From Diphasiastrum complanatum (Eukaryota > Streptophyta > Lycopodiopsida > Lycopodiales > Lycopodiaceae): 64,000 nt of DNA. This document shows, in pieces, positions 33,968 to 46,323 of the stretch (position 1 is the first letter of the stretch; every line of letters begins with the position of its first letter). The stretch covers positions 21,275-85,274 of the forward strand of contig MU832138.1 of the NCBI GenBank assembly GCA_029204225.1, read 5' to 3'. A program made the translations under genes and the position numbers. A model generated the notes under the pieces. It had not been told where the DNA came from and did no database searches. It worked only from the letters and a program-made list of their open reading frames with translations.

Positions 33968-35566
33968 TCAAGCCCGTGATGCTTGTTTTAGACCGTAGAT
34001 GCATCTCTGTAATTGACATACATATTGTCTGTTGTCGGGGTCTTCATAGCCTTCAGGTCGTTTCATGAAGATTTCTTCCTCTAGACCTCCATGGAGAAAG
34101 GTTGTTTTCATGTCAATCTGGTGAATTTCCAGATTATACTGTGTGGCGTATGCAAGGAGTAGCCTTATGCTTGTCATCTTCACCATGGGCGAATATGTGT
34201 CGAAATAGTCGACAACATATCTCTGTGTGTAGCCCTTTGCGACAAGCCTTGCCTTGTAGCGGCCAATAGTGCCATCTGATTTTAGCTTTTTCTTGTACAC
34301 CCACTTGCAGTTGACTATTTTCCTGTTTTCTGGCAGTGGCTCTAATGTCCATGCCTCGTTTTGCCTCATCGACTCGATCTCCTCTAGCATTGTCTGCTCC
34401 CAGAATTCTCCCTCTGGACTTTGGATAGCTTCTTGATATGTTGCTGGCTCTTCTGTAAATTTGTAGTATTTGAACTGCGTGTCTTTGCTCCATTGAAGAT
34501 TGTCAAAATAGCGGTCTGGAGGTCTTCTTTGTCTTGTTGACCTTTGAGGTTCGTTTCGGCGCTGCTCGAACATTTCTTGTTCGTGGGGTCGATCCTCTGC
34601 TTCCTGCTGCTCTAGAATTTGGGGCTCTGCATTTTGATTTGATGTATGTCCTGAATCTTCCTCTTGAATAGGCAGCAGTGTGAAGATCTCATGGCCTCTT
34701 TCATCTTTCAATCCAAGGAATGTGGACTCGTTGGACTTCACATATCTGCTCGAAACAACCTTCTTCGTGGTTGGATCATAGAGTCTGTACAAATGTGTTC
34801 CGTTTGAGTAGCCGACCATGATTATTTGTTCGGATTTGTCATCGAACATGCTTCTCTTTTTCTTTGGAATGTGCTTGTATGCTGCACATCCAAACACTCG
34901 TACGTATGACAGATCAAGCTTTCTGCCTGTCCACATTTTGTATGGTGTTTTGTTCTCCAGCGTTGTCGTTGTAGATCTGTTCTGCAGGTGTACAACTACA
35001 GCTATTGCCTCGGCCCAAAATTGACCTGGTAATTGAGCCTGTGACATCATGCATCTGGCTCCTTCAACTAGCGTTTTGTGTTTTCTTTCTGCCACACCAT
35101 TGTATTCTAGTGTGTATGCAGGAGTGAACTGGTGTTCGATCCTCTGTTCTTCACAAAATCTTGAGAATTCTGTGCTTTTGTATTCACCTCCATTGTCACA
35201 TCTAAGGATCTGTATCTTTTTTGAGGTGTGTCGCTCTGGGAATGCCACGAACTTCTTGAAAGAATCAAGTACTTTGAATTTCTTCTTCAAGTAGTAGATC
35301 ATGGTCATTCGGCTGTAATCATCTATGAATGTTAGAAAATATCTCGAACCTGAGAGCGAATCTGTTTTCATCGGTCCACACACATCAGAGTGGACGAGCT
35401 CAAGAACTTCTTTGGCTCTTCTTCCCTCGTGTGTGAATGGATTCCGATGTTGCTTGCCTTTAAGACAAGCTTCGCAAAACTCAGCCTCTAGCCTTGAAAT
35501 CTTGAGACCTGTGACAATGTCCTTTCTGCTCATGTCATACAGGCTCCGCATGTTCAGATGATACAT
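33968..35566 (-). pseudogene. Copia B integrase and RT N-half (532 codons open)
   Basis: The open frame covers integrase from the second HHCC His (MYHLNM), the CEAC pair and the first Asp (LVHSDVCGPM), then the second Asp (LRCDNGGEY) and Glu (NGVAERKHK), and the C-terminal TPYKMWTGRK. RT follows with WVYKKKLKSDG, motif A HQIDMKTTFLHG and YGLKQASRA. A stop in place of the conserved Trp (TAG, about 35576) precedes HRRMYHLN, and a frameshift at about 33965 cuts RT before the active-site box. Apart from these two lesions the catalytic residues are intact, so decay is moderate. Confidence 0.85.
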
Positions 35567-35569
35567 TCT

Positions 35570-35876
35570 TCTATGCTAGAGCTGATTTTCATTTTTTGAA
35601 GCATTTAATATGCTTTCAGAGTTGCTGATTATTTTGGCCTGGTAGAAATTTCCTTCTCTGCATTCGACCGTCAGCAAGTTGTTTGTCGTCTTCTCGATCA
35701 TACGGCAAGTGTTGCCATCGAACAAACTCAAATGCCTAGATCTGCCATCTTGGAGACAGATAGCAGCTCCTTTCTGAGTGAGGGCACATAGAGTGCTCCT
35801 GACAACTCTGCTTGGTCTGATAGTGTTTGTAGCTGTAGAGAGCCGATGCCTTTGACATCGTGTCTGCTTCCATCAC
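35570..35876 (-). pseudogene. Copia B protease C-terminus
   Basis: Read downward from 35876: IGDGSRHDVKGIGSLQLQ, then ALYVPSLRKELLSVSKMADL, typical of the stretch between the copia protease site and the integrase zinc finger. The active-site part and all of gag are missing. At 35877-35905 the frame abuts a copy of the LTR start word (AGAAATGGTGAACTC), so the junction is a rearrangement. Confidence 0.75.
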
Positions 35877-36330
35877 CTATTGTAGGAGTTCACCATTTCT
35901 GACAAAAAGCCGAAATTGTCGCAAAAATTGTCGCAAAAAGCTGACACTATCGCATTTCAGAAAATGCGAAAAAACAGACACTGTCGCGAAAAATTGAATT
36001 TGTGAACTATGTGAAAGTTTTGTTTTTTGGAAAAAGCTGACACTGTTGCTTTTTGAAAAAAGCTGACACTGTCGTTTTTCGGTTAAAAGCCGACATTGTG
36101 TAAAAGATAGTTCATTTCTGAGACTGTAGTGACAATTAGAGTATTTTTGCAGACTGTTACGACACTTAGTGTATTTTTGCGAATTGTTCGCGACACTCGT
36201 CTCTTCGCGACATTTTTGTCTTTCGCAAATTGTTTGCGACAGATGACAAATTTGAGCTAGAAGAAGAAATTCAAAATTTTTTGTGCACTGTTCGCGACAG
36301 TTTCGTGACAAGTGAGCTTAAGAAGAATCA
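35877..36330 (-). repeat. Copia B-type LTR fragment with GTCGC/GCGACA words
   Basis: On the minus strand, about 36180-35905 matches the plus strand at 3350-3600 (LTR A), including AGAAATGAACTATCTTTTACACA. It is packed with words of the type AAAAGCYGACAnTGTCGC. The 144-codon minus ORF across it is repeat-derived and not a gene. Confidence 0.65.
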
Positions 36331-36700
36331 AGAAGATTTCGCAAATTGTTCACAACAATTTCGTGACATTTGAGATTTGAACAAAAAACAAAATATTTCG
36401 TGTTCACAAATCTTTCGAGCTTCAGCAAGAGAAAAACCATGAGCTTCTACAAAAAACTGTTTCGCAAATCTTTCATGAATCTTTCGAGTTGACTACAAGT
36501 CAAATTTTGCAAATCCTTTGAGGTTGATCACTAATAAAAATGTTTCGAGTTCGCGTTCATTTCTTTCTAATCCTTTGTCAAGTAAACTGCGCACTTTGTT
36601 AGTAGAATTGAATAAAAATGTTTCAAGTTTGCGTTCATTTCTTTCTAATCCTTTGTCAAGTAAACTGCGCACTTTGTTAGTAGAATTAAGATCTGTCTGA
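36330..36700 (+). repeat. LTR/leader sequence with a 78-bp tandem duplication
   Basis: 36533-36610 is repeated at 36611-36688 with about two mismatches (AATAAAAATGTTTC start, GTTAGTAGAATT end). The flanking sequence is rich in TTTCGCAAAT/TTCGAG words. The gypsy-like gag scrap follows directly. Confidence 0.75.
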
Positions 36701-37456
36701 TCAGTTGTTCTACACTTTTGTCAAATTGAGTAATATCAAAATGGCAAAAGACGAACATGTACAAGACTATATCGAGCATTTTAAATGTTTAAAAGGTCAA
36801 GTACAAGAGCAGCCCATCGATGCTCTATGTTTGATGCCATACAGGAGGAAGATGAAGGATCCGATGTTAACAAATCTAGGGAATGGAAAGCACATCGTGC
36901 TATTGTCCATGAATCGAAGCTGAATGAGGATACCTAATATCAGCTTTGGAAATCACACTTAACCAGCAACACCACATGCAAAATGAAAAACTCACTAAGG
37001 AGCTTCGAGACAACTTGACGTCTATCCAAAGCCATATGCCTGGTCAGATACCACCTGCACATGTACCTTCTAGACGACAAAATATCTGGTGCCCATACTA
37101 TCGGGCTACACGTCCTCCTAATGATTGCCCTTCTTATTAGTCTTTTCAAGCCAATTTCAGACAACATTATGAAGAACAACCATCCCAACTCTGGACAATC
37201 CTTGCCTTATCATGAACATCATCCGGAAGATCCAAAAATCCTAGCCATTCAAGATGGATATGCAATTCAACAAGGGCCGATGAACAACAGATGCTTCATC
37301 TGTGGTGAACTAGGCCACTTTATGGTTGATTGTACGGTCAAAATAAAATACCATGTCGAATGCCCCGACTGTGTTAGAAAACACAGTCTCAAAGACTGTC
37401 CGAAACAACCCAGTAAGATCCAACCTACTCGCCATGCCCGTTACGAATCCGATTAG
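36700..37456 (+). pseudogene. Gypsy-like gag with two zinc knuckles
   Basis: The capsid part FVKLSNIKMAKDEHVQDYI (about 36718-36775) leads, after frameshifts, to a Pro/Gln-rich linker. Then come two knuckles: CFICGELGHFMVDC (about 37291-37332) and CPDCVRKHSLKDC (about 37360-37400). This paired arrangement with a KDCPxQP tail recurs at about 53845 and 60650, so the three loci are one lineage. No RT is attached here. Confidence 0.7.
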
Positions 37457-38800
37457 AATCCCAACGATAACACACCACGAGCACCATGGCAACCACCAAC
37501 TAAACATGTTGCTGAATTGGGAAGCTCCTTGGAAACTTCTACATTACCCCGTGGTTATCCAGATCACTCATGGCACAAAGACGTTATTACACGATATGAA
37601 ATGTATCATTGTAGGCAGAAACTGAAATCGATATTTCATCATCCGCTACAATTTCCAACCAAGAGCAATCACCCCAGTGAATTGAAATTTTCTTCTATCT
37701 TTTTGCATCCTCAAATATATATGTCTCTTCAGAAACTGCGAAGATTTCCAATGCATTATCCAAATTTGATCATTTGGTCTCCCAAAAGCTGGCCATCAAG
37801 AACACCTATGAGAATTGGTAATCTATATAGAAATTCATTTTATGAATCTCCTGTTCAGAGGGGTACTCAGAAAATAATACCTTCTCGTTCCATGCATTTC
37901 AAGCTATATCTTCCATATATTCAGTCTCACCAATCCTACCTTGATTCTGACAAGGGCATGTCCGAGTTTTTCATTCACAATGGACAGTTGCAATTATCAA
38001 GGTGCCCTATCAATATTGATGAATGAAATTTTTGTTCCACATGCTGCTTTGCAAATATCACCTCTTTGTAAAGATGGTATATTATCTTGTTTCATTTTTA
38101 TATGATTCACTTTTTCTGTGTTTCCTTCACATGTTATTTTCTTGTAATTGCATGTTTTTTTTTTGGATTTCCTTCTCTTTCACGAGGGTTAACCATTGAA
38201 CGAAAGTCATCTTTGTAGAATATCTCAAGAATACATTTTCTATTCATCTATCCATCTCCAGATCACCTTATAGTGAGTTTAGGATTTTCTGTGCATATTG
38301 CAAACTTGAGAAATCCATGTCACTTCATAGTGTATTCTGCATCTCATTGCCATATTAGATTTCAAGTCAACTACAACTAGATTGAGACAAATTTCTTTCA
38401 AATTTGTTCAATCTTCAATCTAGTCGCATGTTCAATGTGTTTCAACTGCATGTTCCAAACGACGATCTAACCTTGTGCATGTCGGATACCAGCAACGACA
38501 TCCCCACCAACAAATTTTGGGGGGCGGAGGGGAGAATGGATTTGCAAGCATCTACTGAAGTGTGGAAATATGCAAAATTGGACCAAGAATGGATCCTAAA
38601 ATAATCCACAAGAGTGATTGGATGCTAGATACAATTAGGGAATTCATTCCCCATACCCCTCCTCCTTCCCTCACAGACCTTCATACCTGGACCACATACG
38701 CCAGTACCTTATATACTATTCCCACAGACAAGCCAGATTTAGACCAATCTAGATCAAATTTAGATGAGAAAATCTAACAAGAACAATCATAAATGAATGG
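37457..38800. other. 3' part of gypsy-like remnant with polypurine-like tract
   Basis: Plus-strand ORFs (90 and 169 codons, overlapping) show no recognised domain. A strong purine tract TTTTGGGGGGCGGAGGGGAG at 38515-38534 looks like the plus-strand primer of a gypsy element. The 260 bp after it contain CTTATATACTATT (about 38709) and may be a truncated 3' LTR. Confidence 0.4.
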
Positions 38801-38816
38801 GAATTGTACTTGCTGG

Positions 38817-39017
38817 TTTCACATGTGTGAAACCTGTCAGAGTACGGACTCTAGCCTGAAATTAAAGTACAATATGATAGGAACTCAAAACTATTAAGAA
38901 AAATCAAGACAAATGATGAAATTGACAAGAATTGCCTCCAAAACCAAGATTGGTGTTGCTTGTTTGATTATGGCCAAATGTGGCTCTATATATACAAAAA
39001 GTGGGAGCTCATGGTAC
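38817..39017 (-). repeat. Family C LTR fragment, inverted copy
   Basis: The minus strand matches 7490-8110: GAGCTCCCACTTTTTGTATA, the TATA box (about 38988-38996), the T-rich end and the palindrome TTTCACATGTGTGAAA (38817-38832). The match starts abruptly at 39017. It sits just downstream of the family C coding remnant, as expected for a 3' LTR. Confidence 0.75.
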
Positions 39018-39059
39018 TGAGTGTGAAGATTAGCCAATGAGCTTGATGTTGATTCGAAA

Positions 39060-39875
39060 TCACCATATCCATGATAGTGCTTCTTTGATGTTGACATCTT
39101 TGATGAACTTGAGAGCTTTGCACCATCCTAGCACCTCCAAAATTGATTCCTTCCAAATTTCATGTAGATGCTTGACCTTGAGGCTTGTTCCTTCTTCATG
39201 TGCATGCTCCTCCATGAGAAAATACAAATTTCTTCTTGAATTATTAAGATCACAAAGATCACATGAGATATGCTCCTCTTTCCCTTGAAATGTGAGCCAC
39301 ATGGGCACAACCATGTTTCTTGAGTTTCTTTTTGGAATCACAACTTGAGAAGGTCTCTCCTCCTCAATCCTTGGCATACTTGAACCTTGAGAAGGACTCT
39401 CCTCCTCAATCCTTGGCACACTTGAACCTTGAGATGACTCCTTAAGATCCTCTTCATGATGTTCCTTCTCGATGGAAATCCGAGACCTCCATGTCTCATA
39501 ATGATCACAACAACTATGACCATACAATATGCACTTCCTATGATTATCAAGATTACTTATGCTAGAAACATAAGTCCAAAAATCACCATAACTTGGCATG
39601 ATTTTTCTAATAATGAAATCAAAAGGTATTTCCATCTCAATAAGGCTAACTACTTGCTTATGGATATAAGTGTCCATTTTGGATGCTTCACTTATTCTCA
39701 TAAGAAGTTTACAACTTGCCTTTAAGATTGAAAACTTACAATTTTCATCTTTATGAATGAACACATCATTCATGATCTTATTGAAACCAAAAGAATTTAC
39801 AATATGAAGACATTTCCATTTCCTTGACTTCCTCTCTGTGAAAAAAGTGGATCTTGAATGGATCCATACCCCCAA
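39060..39875 (-). pseudogene. Family C protein, second copy (271 codons open)
   Basis: The first ~95 residues (RKWKCLHIVNSFGFNKIMND, then YIHKQVVSL) match the plus-strand ORF at 10180-10430. Downstream lie a Ser/Glu-rich repeat (QGSSVPRIEEESP, then QGSSMPRIEEERP) and PKRNSRNMVVPMWLTFQGKE, which resembles the integrase-RT linker of copia pol (compare PRRSSRAKVEPSRLTYQGKG in the intact element). The ORF ends 43 bp before the LTR fragment, leaving no room for RT or RNase H. Function unknown; it looks like a shortened copia-derived protein. Confidence 0.5.
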
Positions 39876-39959
39876 AATACTTGGCTAAGATCTTTGCACA
39901 ACAAGTTACAAAAGCTAGAAATGGCAAAGCATCCTAATGCTACCTTTGATACACATGAA

Positions 39960-40505
39960 CTTGACAAAGCATTCAAGAGACAAAAGAAACTAATAAAAAG
40001 TACTAATGGCAGTCAAAAATAGCAGCAAACAGGGCTCCCAACAGCAGCCTTCCACTTTTGGAAACCTCTTAAGATCATACACAAAAGCTTGAAGACAATA
40101 CACAAAGCAATGCTCTCAATGGAGGAAGAAACTGTGACAATGATCTATTGATCTCTCTCAACAATACAATAAGTTTTCCCAAACTGTTCTCCATGAATTT
40201 CAGCCTAATATAGGTGAGAGAGATGACTCTCTCTCCTCTTTCTAGAACTAAGGACCCAATTTTAGGGCACCAACAGCTTAAAATAGCCAATTTTGGCCTA
40301 TATGTCCAAATAACATGATTTTGGTGTCATTTCAAAGGTCCTGAAGTTTGAGACTTCTTCAATATGAAATATATACTAAAATAAAAGTATCTAGGCCTCT
40401 TTTACACGTGTGAAAGGTTAGATTCAAAACTATGTACAAAAACTGCCAATTTAGGCCTCAAACTAGCTAGGAAATGTTGACAATTTTCACACTCCCTCTT
40501 CAACT
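39960..40505 (-). repeat. Probable LTR preceded by a polypurine tract
   Basis: The minus strand has a purine run GAAGAGGGAG (complement of about 40494-40503) followed by TGTGAAAATTGTCAACA (start about 40492). The block ends near AAGTTCA at about 39960, followed by TGTGTATCAAAGGTAG, a weak match to a primer site. It holds the palindrome TTTACACGTGTGAAA (40401-40415) and a TATATT box near 40216. No second copy in the window. Confidence 0.5.
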
Positions 40506-40659
40506 TAACTTGCTAGTTTTACAACACTACTTTGCTCCAATCTAAGAATGATCTCCGTCATGATAATAGATCTCTTCTCAAGTGTTCTAATATGTACAAT
40601 ATGAAATACAACATAATTGATATAGATAATAGTGTCCATATAGGATGCTTCACTATTTC

Positions 40660-41682
40660 TTACATCAATTTACATAGAATGGTGAACAAGATACATGTAA
40701 AAGAACATAGAATTATAATGAAAGGATTCCTCCATGTATCCACCTTTGAATTCTTTGTAAAACGGCAGCAAACAAGTTTTAAGTGAAAGTAACCAACAAG
40801 TGTTTGTCTGCCTCCTCCACATTCCACTATGCCCATAGTGAATGCACCATGTATCTCCATGAATGAACCTCCATCACCACCTTGCCTTTGTAGATTTCCA
40901 ATCCATGAAAGCCCTTGAGTGAATGAATGCCAAAATGATGTGTTATCTACTCTATTCGAATGAGCAAAACCTAAACTTAGTATACTTGAAGTATCTCCAG
41001 AAGATTTGCATACAACCCTTGATCCTACATTGTGAACAATCTGCCAATTTGCCAACACTAGGATGCTAGATTTTGAACTTTGCTCTAAAGTAAACATATT
41101 GACCACTTCAATATCCTTCAATATTTGAATAAATGCTTGTACTTGATCATAAAATCCAGCAGTGATAACTATTCCATCTCCAAGATCAAAAGGATGCAAA
41201 ACTATGGAACTAGTTTCATTGAATTTTGACAATTCCAACACATTGACATGACAATGTTCATACGTTGCATAATAAGAAATAGAAGAATCTCGAACAGTAG
41301 AAGCCATGAAAAGAATACATAGTACCTTCAACATAAGAATGATTGAAGTACTTTTTCTTGTCAAACCTGGACTTCTAATCAATGATATAGGTATTGATAA
41401 TGAACCCTCACTATCATTCACAAAAGCATCATTCAAAGTACATCCTACTTTGAACACTTCACATTCATCTCTCCCTTTCCACTTGAGATCTTCCTCACCA
41501 AGTCTCATGATAGAACCTTTTGATCTACTTTCTTTATGAATACATGTGACACCACTTGTTGCACAAATGACTTTCTTGGAATCATCACACAAAGATGCAA
41601 AAGAAATTTTTTCTTCAATCATGCTCAAAGCACCATCTTTTTCCAAATGAGTAAATAAGTCATTAGCAACAACCATTTCCAA
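40660..41682 (-). CDS. Unrecognised ORF, 340 codons, beside an LTR
   Basis: I do not recognise this protein. The start MEMVVANDLF at 41682 may be internal, since the frame is open upstream (KKRSNFINGGDGNSSL) to a stop at about 41743. It has hydrophobic segments at about 130-150 (SIILMLKVLCILFMAS) and at the C-terminus (FIIILCSFTCILFTILCKL), a Gly-rich GLSWIGNLQRQGGDGGSF stretch and scattered Cys. It ends ~155 bp before a polypurine tract and LTR. In some plant copia elements (Sireviruses) an envelope-like ORF sits there, but I see no specific similarity. Upstream sequence begins with GRLYKLDAF, the copia protease-integrase junction, so this may be foreign sequence carried in a copia shell. 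Confidence 0.4.
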   Translation of the reverse strand: MEMVVANDLFTHLEKDGALSMIEEKISFASLCDDSKKVICATSGVTCIHKESRSKGSIMRLGEEDLKWKGRDECEVFKVGCTLNDAFVNDSEGSLSIPISLIRSPGLTRKSTSIILMLKVLCILFMASTVRDSSISYYATYEHCHVNVLELSKFNETSSIVLHPFDLGDGIVITAGFYDQVQAFIQILKDIEVVNMFTLEQSSKSSILVLANWQIVHNVGSRVVCKSSGDTSSILSLGFAHSNRVDNTSFWHSFTQGLSWIGNLQRQGGDGGSFMEIHGAFTMGIVECGGGRQTLVGYFHLKLVCCRFTKNSKVDTWRNPFIIILCSFTCILFTILCKLM

Positions 41683-41742
41683 AGAAGAGTTTCCATCACC
41701 TCCATTGATGAAGTTAGATCTCTTCTTACCTTTTTCATTTTT

Positions 41743-42160
41743 TCACTTGCCATGTAGTTCCTTTGAAGAGCCACCAAGACTTGGAAATCTATGAGTAGAA
41801 GAGTTCAGACATGATACTAATTTAGCACCACATGACTCCATTTGACTAGTAGGTAGCACTAGTCCATCTTCAAGATACAATGGATCCAAAACATTGATCA
41901 TAGATTCATAAAAAGTTGCCAAGTTAGCACAACAATAATGATCTCCAAGAAGCTCATTAGATCTCAACCTAGATCTAGCATAAGGAAGCTCCTTAGATTT
42001 TGCATAAGATCTACCAATCTTATTGATGCTAGGAATTGACTTTTGAAAGTTGAGAGAACCACCAACATCCATTTCATTCCTCTTGTTGGACATAGCAAAT
42101 GCATCAAGCTTGTAAAGTCTACCTTGTCTATTGCCCCTAGCAAGTTTGGATCTCCAAGCA
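41743..42160 (-). CDS. ORF joined to copia junction motif, function unknown
   Basis: The minus frame from about 42160 reads SKLARGNRQGRLYKLDAFAM and continues to a stop at 41743 (116 codons from the internal Met at 42093). The YKLDAF motif matches GKIYKLDAF in the intact element, where the GAG_pre-integrase domain follows. Here unknown sequence follows instead (RSNELLGDHYCCANLATFYES). A single stop separates it from the 340-codon frame, and both read in the same direction, so they may be one protein with a nonsense change. Confidence 0.4.
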
Positions 42161-43489
<1,329 letters not shown>

Positions 43490-44750
43490 TTTCAGTCTTT
43501 CCTTGTAAAGCATAACTGATTAATAACAGGTAAACAACTCAAAGCATCTGCTAGAGTATTTTGACTTCCTTTACAATAACATATAGAAAAGTCAAAGATT
43601 TGCATCAGCTCAGCCCGTCTAGCTTGTCTCCCCTTTGAATTTGTAGCATCACAGAAATATCGAAGAGTCTGATAATCCATCAAAATCTCAAATCTGGCTC
43701 CATACAAATAATGCTGCCAAATTTCTAAGGCATGAATGATTGCAAACAGTTCCTTTTCATAGATACAATACCTAGATTGAGTAGAATTGAGTTGCTTGCT
43801 TTCATAAGCAATAGGATGTCCATCCTGCATCAAAACAACTCCAATAGCATAATCACTAGCATCGGTCCTAACACAAAAGTCTTATTAGGATCACCAATGA
43901 TTAGTATTGGTGCTGAAGTAACACTTTTCTTAAGCAAATCAAAACAATCATTTATATCCTCCATCCACTGCACTAGTTAACTCTTAGCCCTCCGACTTAG
44001 CTTCTAATAGCCTTTCAAGGCCCGGGTAAGAGAAAATGCCAATCGAGCAAGTATAAGTCGATGGAAAAATCTTACAAACAAAGAAAGACTTGATTTTCTT
44101 AATTGTGGTAAGAATAGGCCAATCAATAACCTTTTGGATATGACCAGGCTTGATCTCCACACCTCGTTCAAAAATCTTATGCCCCAAGTAGGACAATTCC
44201 TTAGCAAAAAATCACACTTAGACTCTTTGGCAAGGAGCTTTTCCCTCTTAACAATCCTAAGATCTCTTTATGTTCTGCCAAAATCTTACTGAACACTAAG
44301 ATATCATCTAAGAATACCACTACGAATCTTCCCGAATATGACCTGAACAAATCGTTCATCATCTGTTGGAAAGTTGTCGGTGCATTGGTTAGACCAAAAG
44401 GCAACACCAAAAATTAGTAGTGTCCAAAGCGAGTTCAAAAACCCGTTTTTGGTATATCTTCTGTCCTAATGCGTATCTGATGGGATCCCAACCTTAGATC
44501 TATCTTGGTATAGTACTCAACACCACCAAGATAATCTATTAGGTCATCCATCTGCGACAATGGATATCTATTCTTAACAGTTACCTTGTTCAATTTCTTA
44601 TAATCTACGCAAAACCTTATAGTCATGTTCTTCTTGGCCACCAGAACCACTAGTGATGCCCAATAAGACTTACTAGGTTGTACCCACCCCTTCTTTAGGT
44701 CATCATGTAATTGCCTATTTACCTCGACCTCTTCTGATGCACTCATCCGA
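43490..44750 (-). pseudogene. Ty3/gypsy RT and RNase H, broken
   Basis: Read downward: RT N-half at 44746-44435 with GWVQPSKSYWASLVVLVAKK, FCVDYKKLNKVT and KIDLRLGSHQIRI (motif A Asp kept). After a frameshift at about 44430: LPFGLTNAPTTFQQMMNDLF and FVVVFLDDILVFSK (active-site box, about 44330). Then LSYLGHKI and the connection domain, with another frameshift, and RNase H at 43833-43495 with DGHPIAYESKQLN, EKELFAIIHALEIW, QTLRYF and KGSQNTLADALS. The segment after YLGHKI joins the RNase H through an altered stretch (about 43840-43990). Motifs place it in Ty3/gypsy. No integrase follows. Confidence 0.9.
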
Positions 44751-45505
44751 TAAGGATGCTGTGTGTGATCGGAATTGAACCAGATATAAGTTCAATTTTA
44801 TGATTAACTATCCTTTCGGGTGGTAAACCTACTGGAAGGTCTATAAAAACATCATCCTTGCCTAGGGTTATTATAGGCTTCAAACTTTGTAGTCTTCTCA
44901 CTGGGTATATTCATGGCATTTATGTTAAGTTTATCATCATTGAAGCATATGAAATCATTTTGAAAACATAAATAAACTTTAAAATCAGAATTTTTCATTA
45001 ATGAATTAAGTTCCCGGTTAGAATAAAAGATTAACATTTTTAGTGTTAACACTTAAACTAGCCTTGATCTTAATCAAAGAATCCTCATGCATAAAAGATA
45101 AAGATTTTTCAATAAAATCAATTTCTAATGACTTACTCTTATCAAAATGCCATTGTTGCCCAAGAACAATAGCCACATTAGCTAATGCAATAGTATGAAA
45201 TTCTAGTTTTTCAGAGTTATCCTATATGTACTACATCAGGAACAACATAATCCATAAACATAGAATTGATTCTCGATGCCATTGTCACATAATATTTTTT
45301 CTCACTATTTTTGGTAGGAAGGTTTAGCGTCTGCACCAAATTTACACTAATAAGTTATGAGTGGATCCTGTGTCAAAAAGGATATTAACAACTTGATCTT
45401 TAACTTTACCTTTAATGCTAATAAGGTCATTAGGTCCAAAACTAAAGAACTAAGGAAACATACATCCATCTCATTACTTCAAGATAGATTACCTGATGTA
45501 GAAGC
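44750..45505 (-). pseudogene. Gypsy protease region
   Basis: The minus strand near 45380-45340 reads FFDTGSTHNLLV, an aspartic protease active site (DTGST) with its flanking hydrophobic strands. Frameshifts and stops are frequent on both sides. It sits between the gag knuckle and RT, as expected. Confidence 0.7.
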
Positions 45506-46323
45506 TAGTTTTTTTTTATGCAATCTCGTGCAAGGTGAGCCTCGCCATTGCACTTGAAGCACATGTTCTTCTTACAAGCTTCAGCTATATCTTTGTCACC
45601 CTGATGTTTTTTAAAGTTTTTTCTTGGTTTTCTTAGGATTGTTGGAATTGGGATGTGTTTCATTAACAGCTTCTCTATCCTTCCTCTTGAATTGAAAACC
45701 TTTCTTTGGCTCATTAGGCTGGTGACCCCTAGATGGCTTGGGTGTGTCATCAAAATACTTTGCAGCCCTAATAACATCCCCTACGTTTTTTGGATGGTTC
45801 CTACGAACATCCACTTGGTAATCTTTTGGTAACCCTTCAATAAGCATTAACATTTGTACCTTTGGTGGAATGTCACTATAAATTGGTAGTCATCTAATAG
45901 TGGTAGGAAGTACTCCCTAAAAACTATGCAAAAATCATCCCCTATACAAGGTTGATGGCCTTTTGCAACTAGGTCATCCCACCATACTAAGGCTCTTCTT
46001 TCAAGGAACATAGTTACAGCGGACAACTTTTCACATTCAAGGAATTGATTCATGCCATAGTATTTGTTTCATACATTACACCATGAATTTACCACTTGCA
46101 ACTTCCTATCTTTCTTCTCCCCCTTAAACAATTTTACAGGAGGTGGAACTACATGCTTCTTCTGGTTGGCTAGCCTAGACTCTAAGTCTTGGTTCCTTTC
46201 ATTAGTTTCAAGAAGCTGTTTATTAGTGGCTTGAATTTGTTGGTATAAAAGTTCAAGAGCTTGTGCCATATTGGATGGGTTTGATAGATCAAATGATGGG
46301 TTTTCATTGGTAAGTTGATCCAT
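45505..46323 (-). pseudogene. Gypsy gag with zinc knuckle
   Basis: The start MDQLTNENPSFDLSNPSNMA at 46323 leads to a coiled-coil-like stretch (LLYQQIQATNKQLLETNERN) and VKLFKGEKKD. After frameshifts comes the capsid part: FLERRALVWWDDLVAKG, FREYFLPLL (about 46020-45900) and LMLIEGLPKDYQVDVR (about 45850). The knuckle CFKCNGEAHLARDC is at about 45555-45515. Three frames are needed, so it is inactive. It belongs with the protease and RT on the same strand. Confidence 0.85.

Noticed and set aside
35877-36311. Minus ORF of 144 codons
   Set aside because: Lies in LTR repeat words shared with 3350-3740; Ser/Phe/Cys-rich with no domain.
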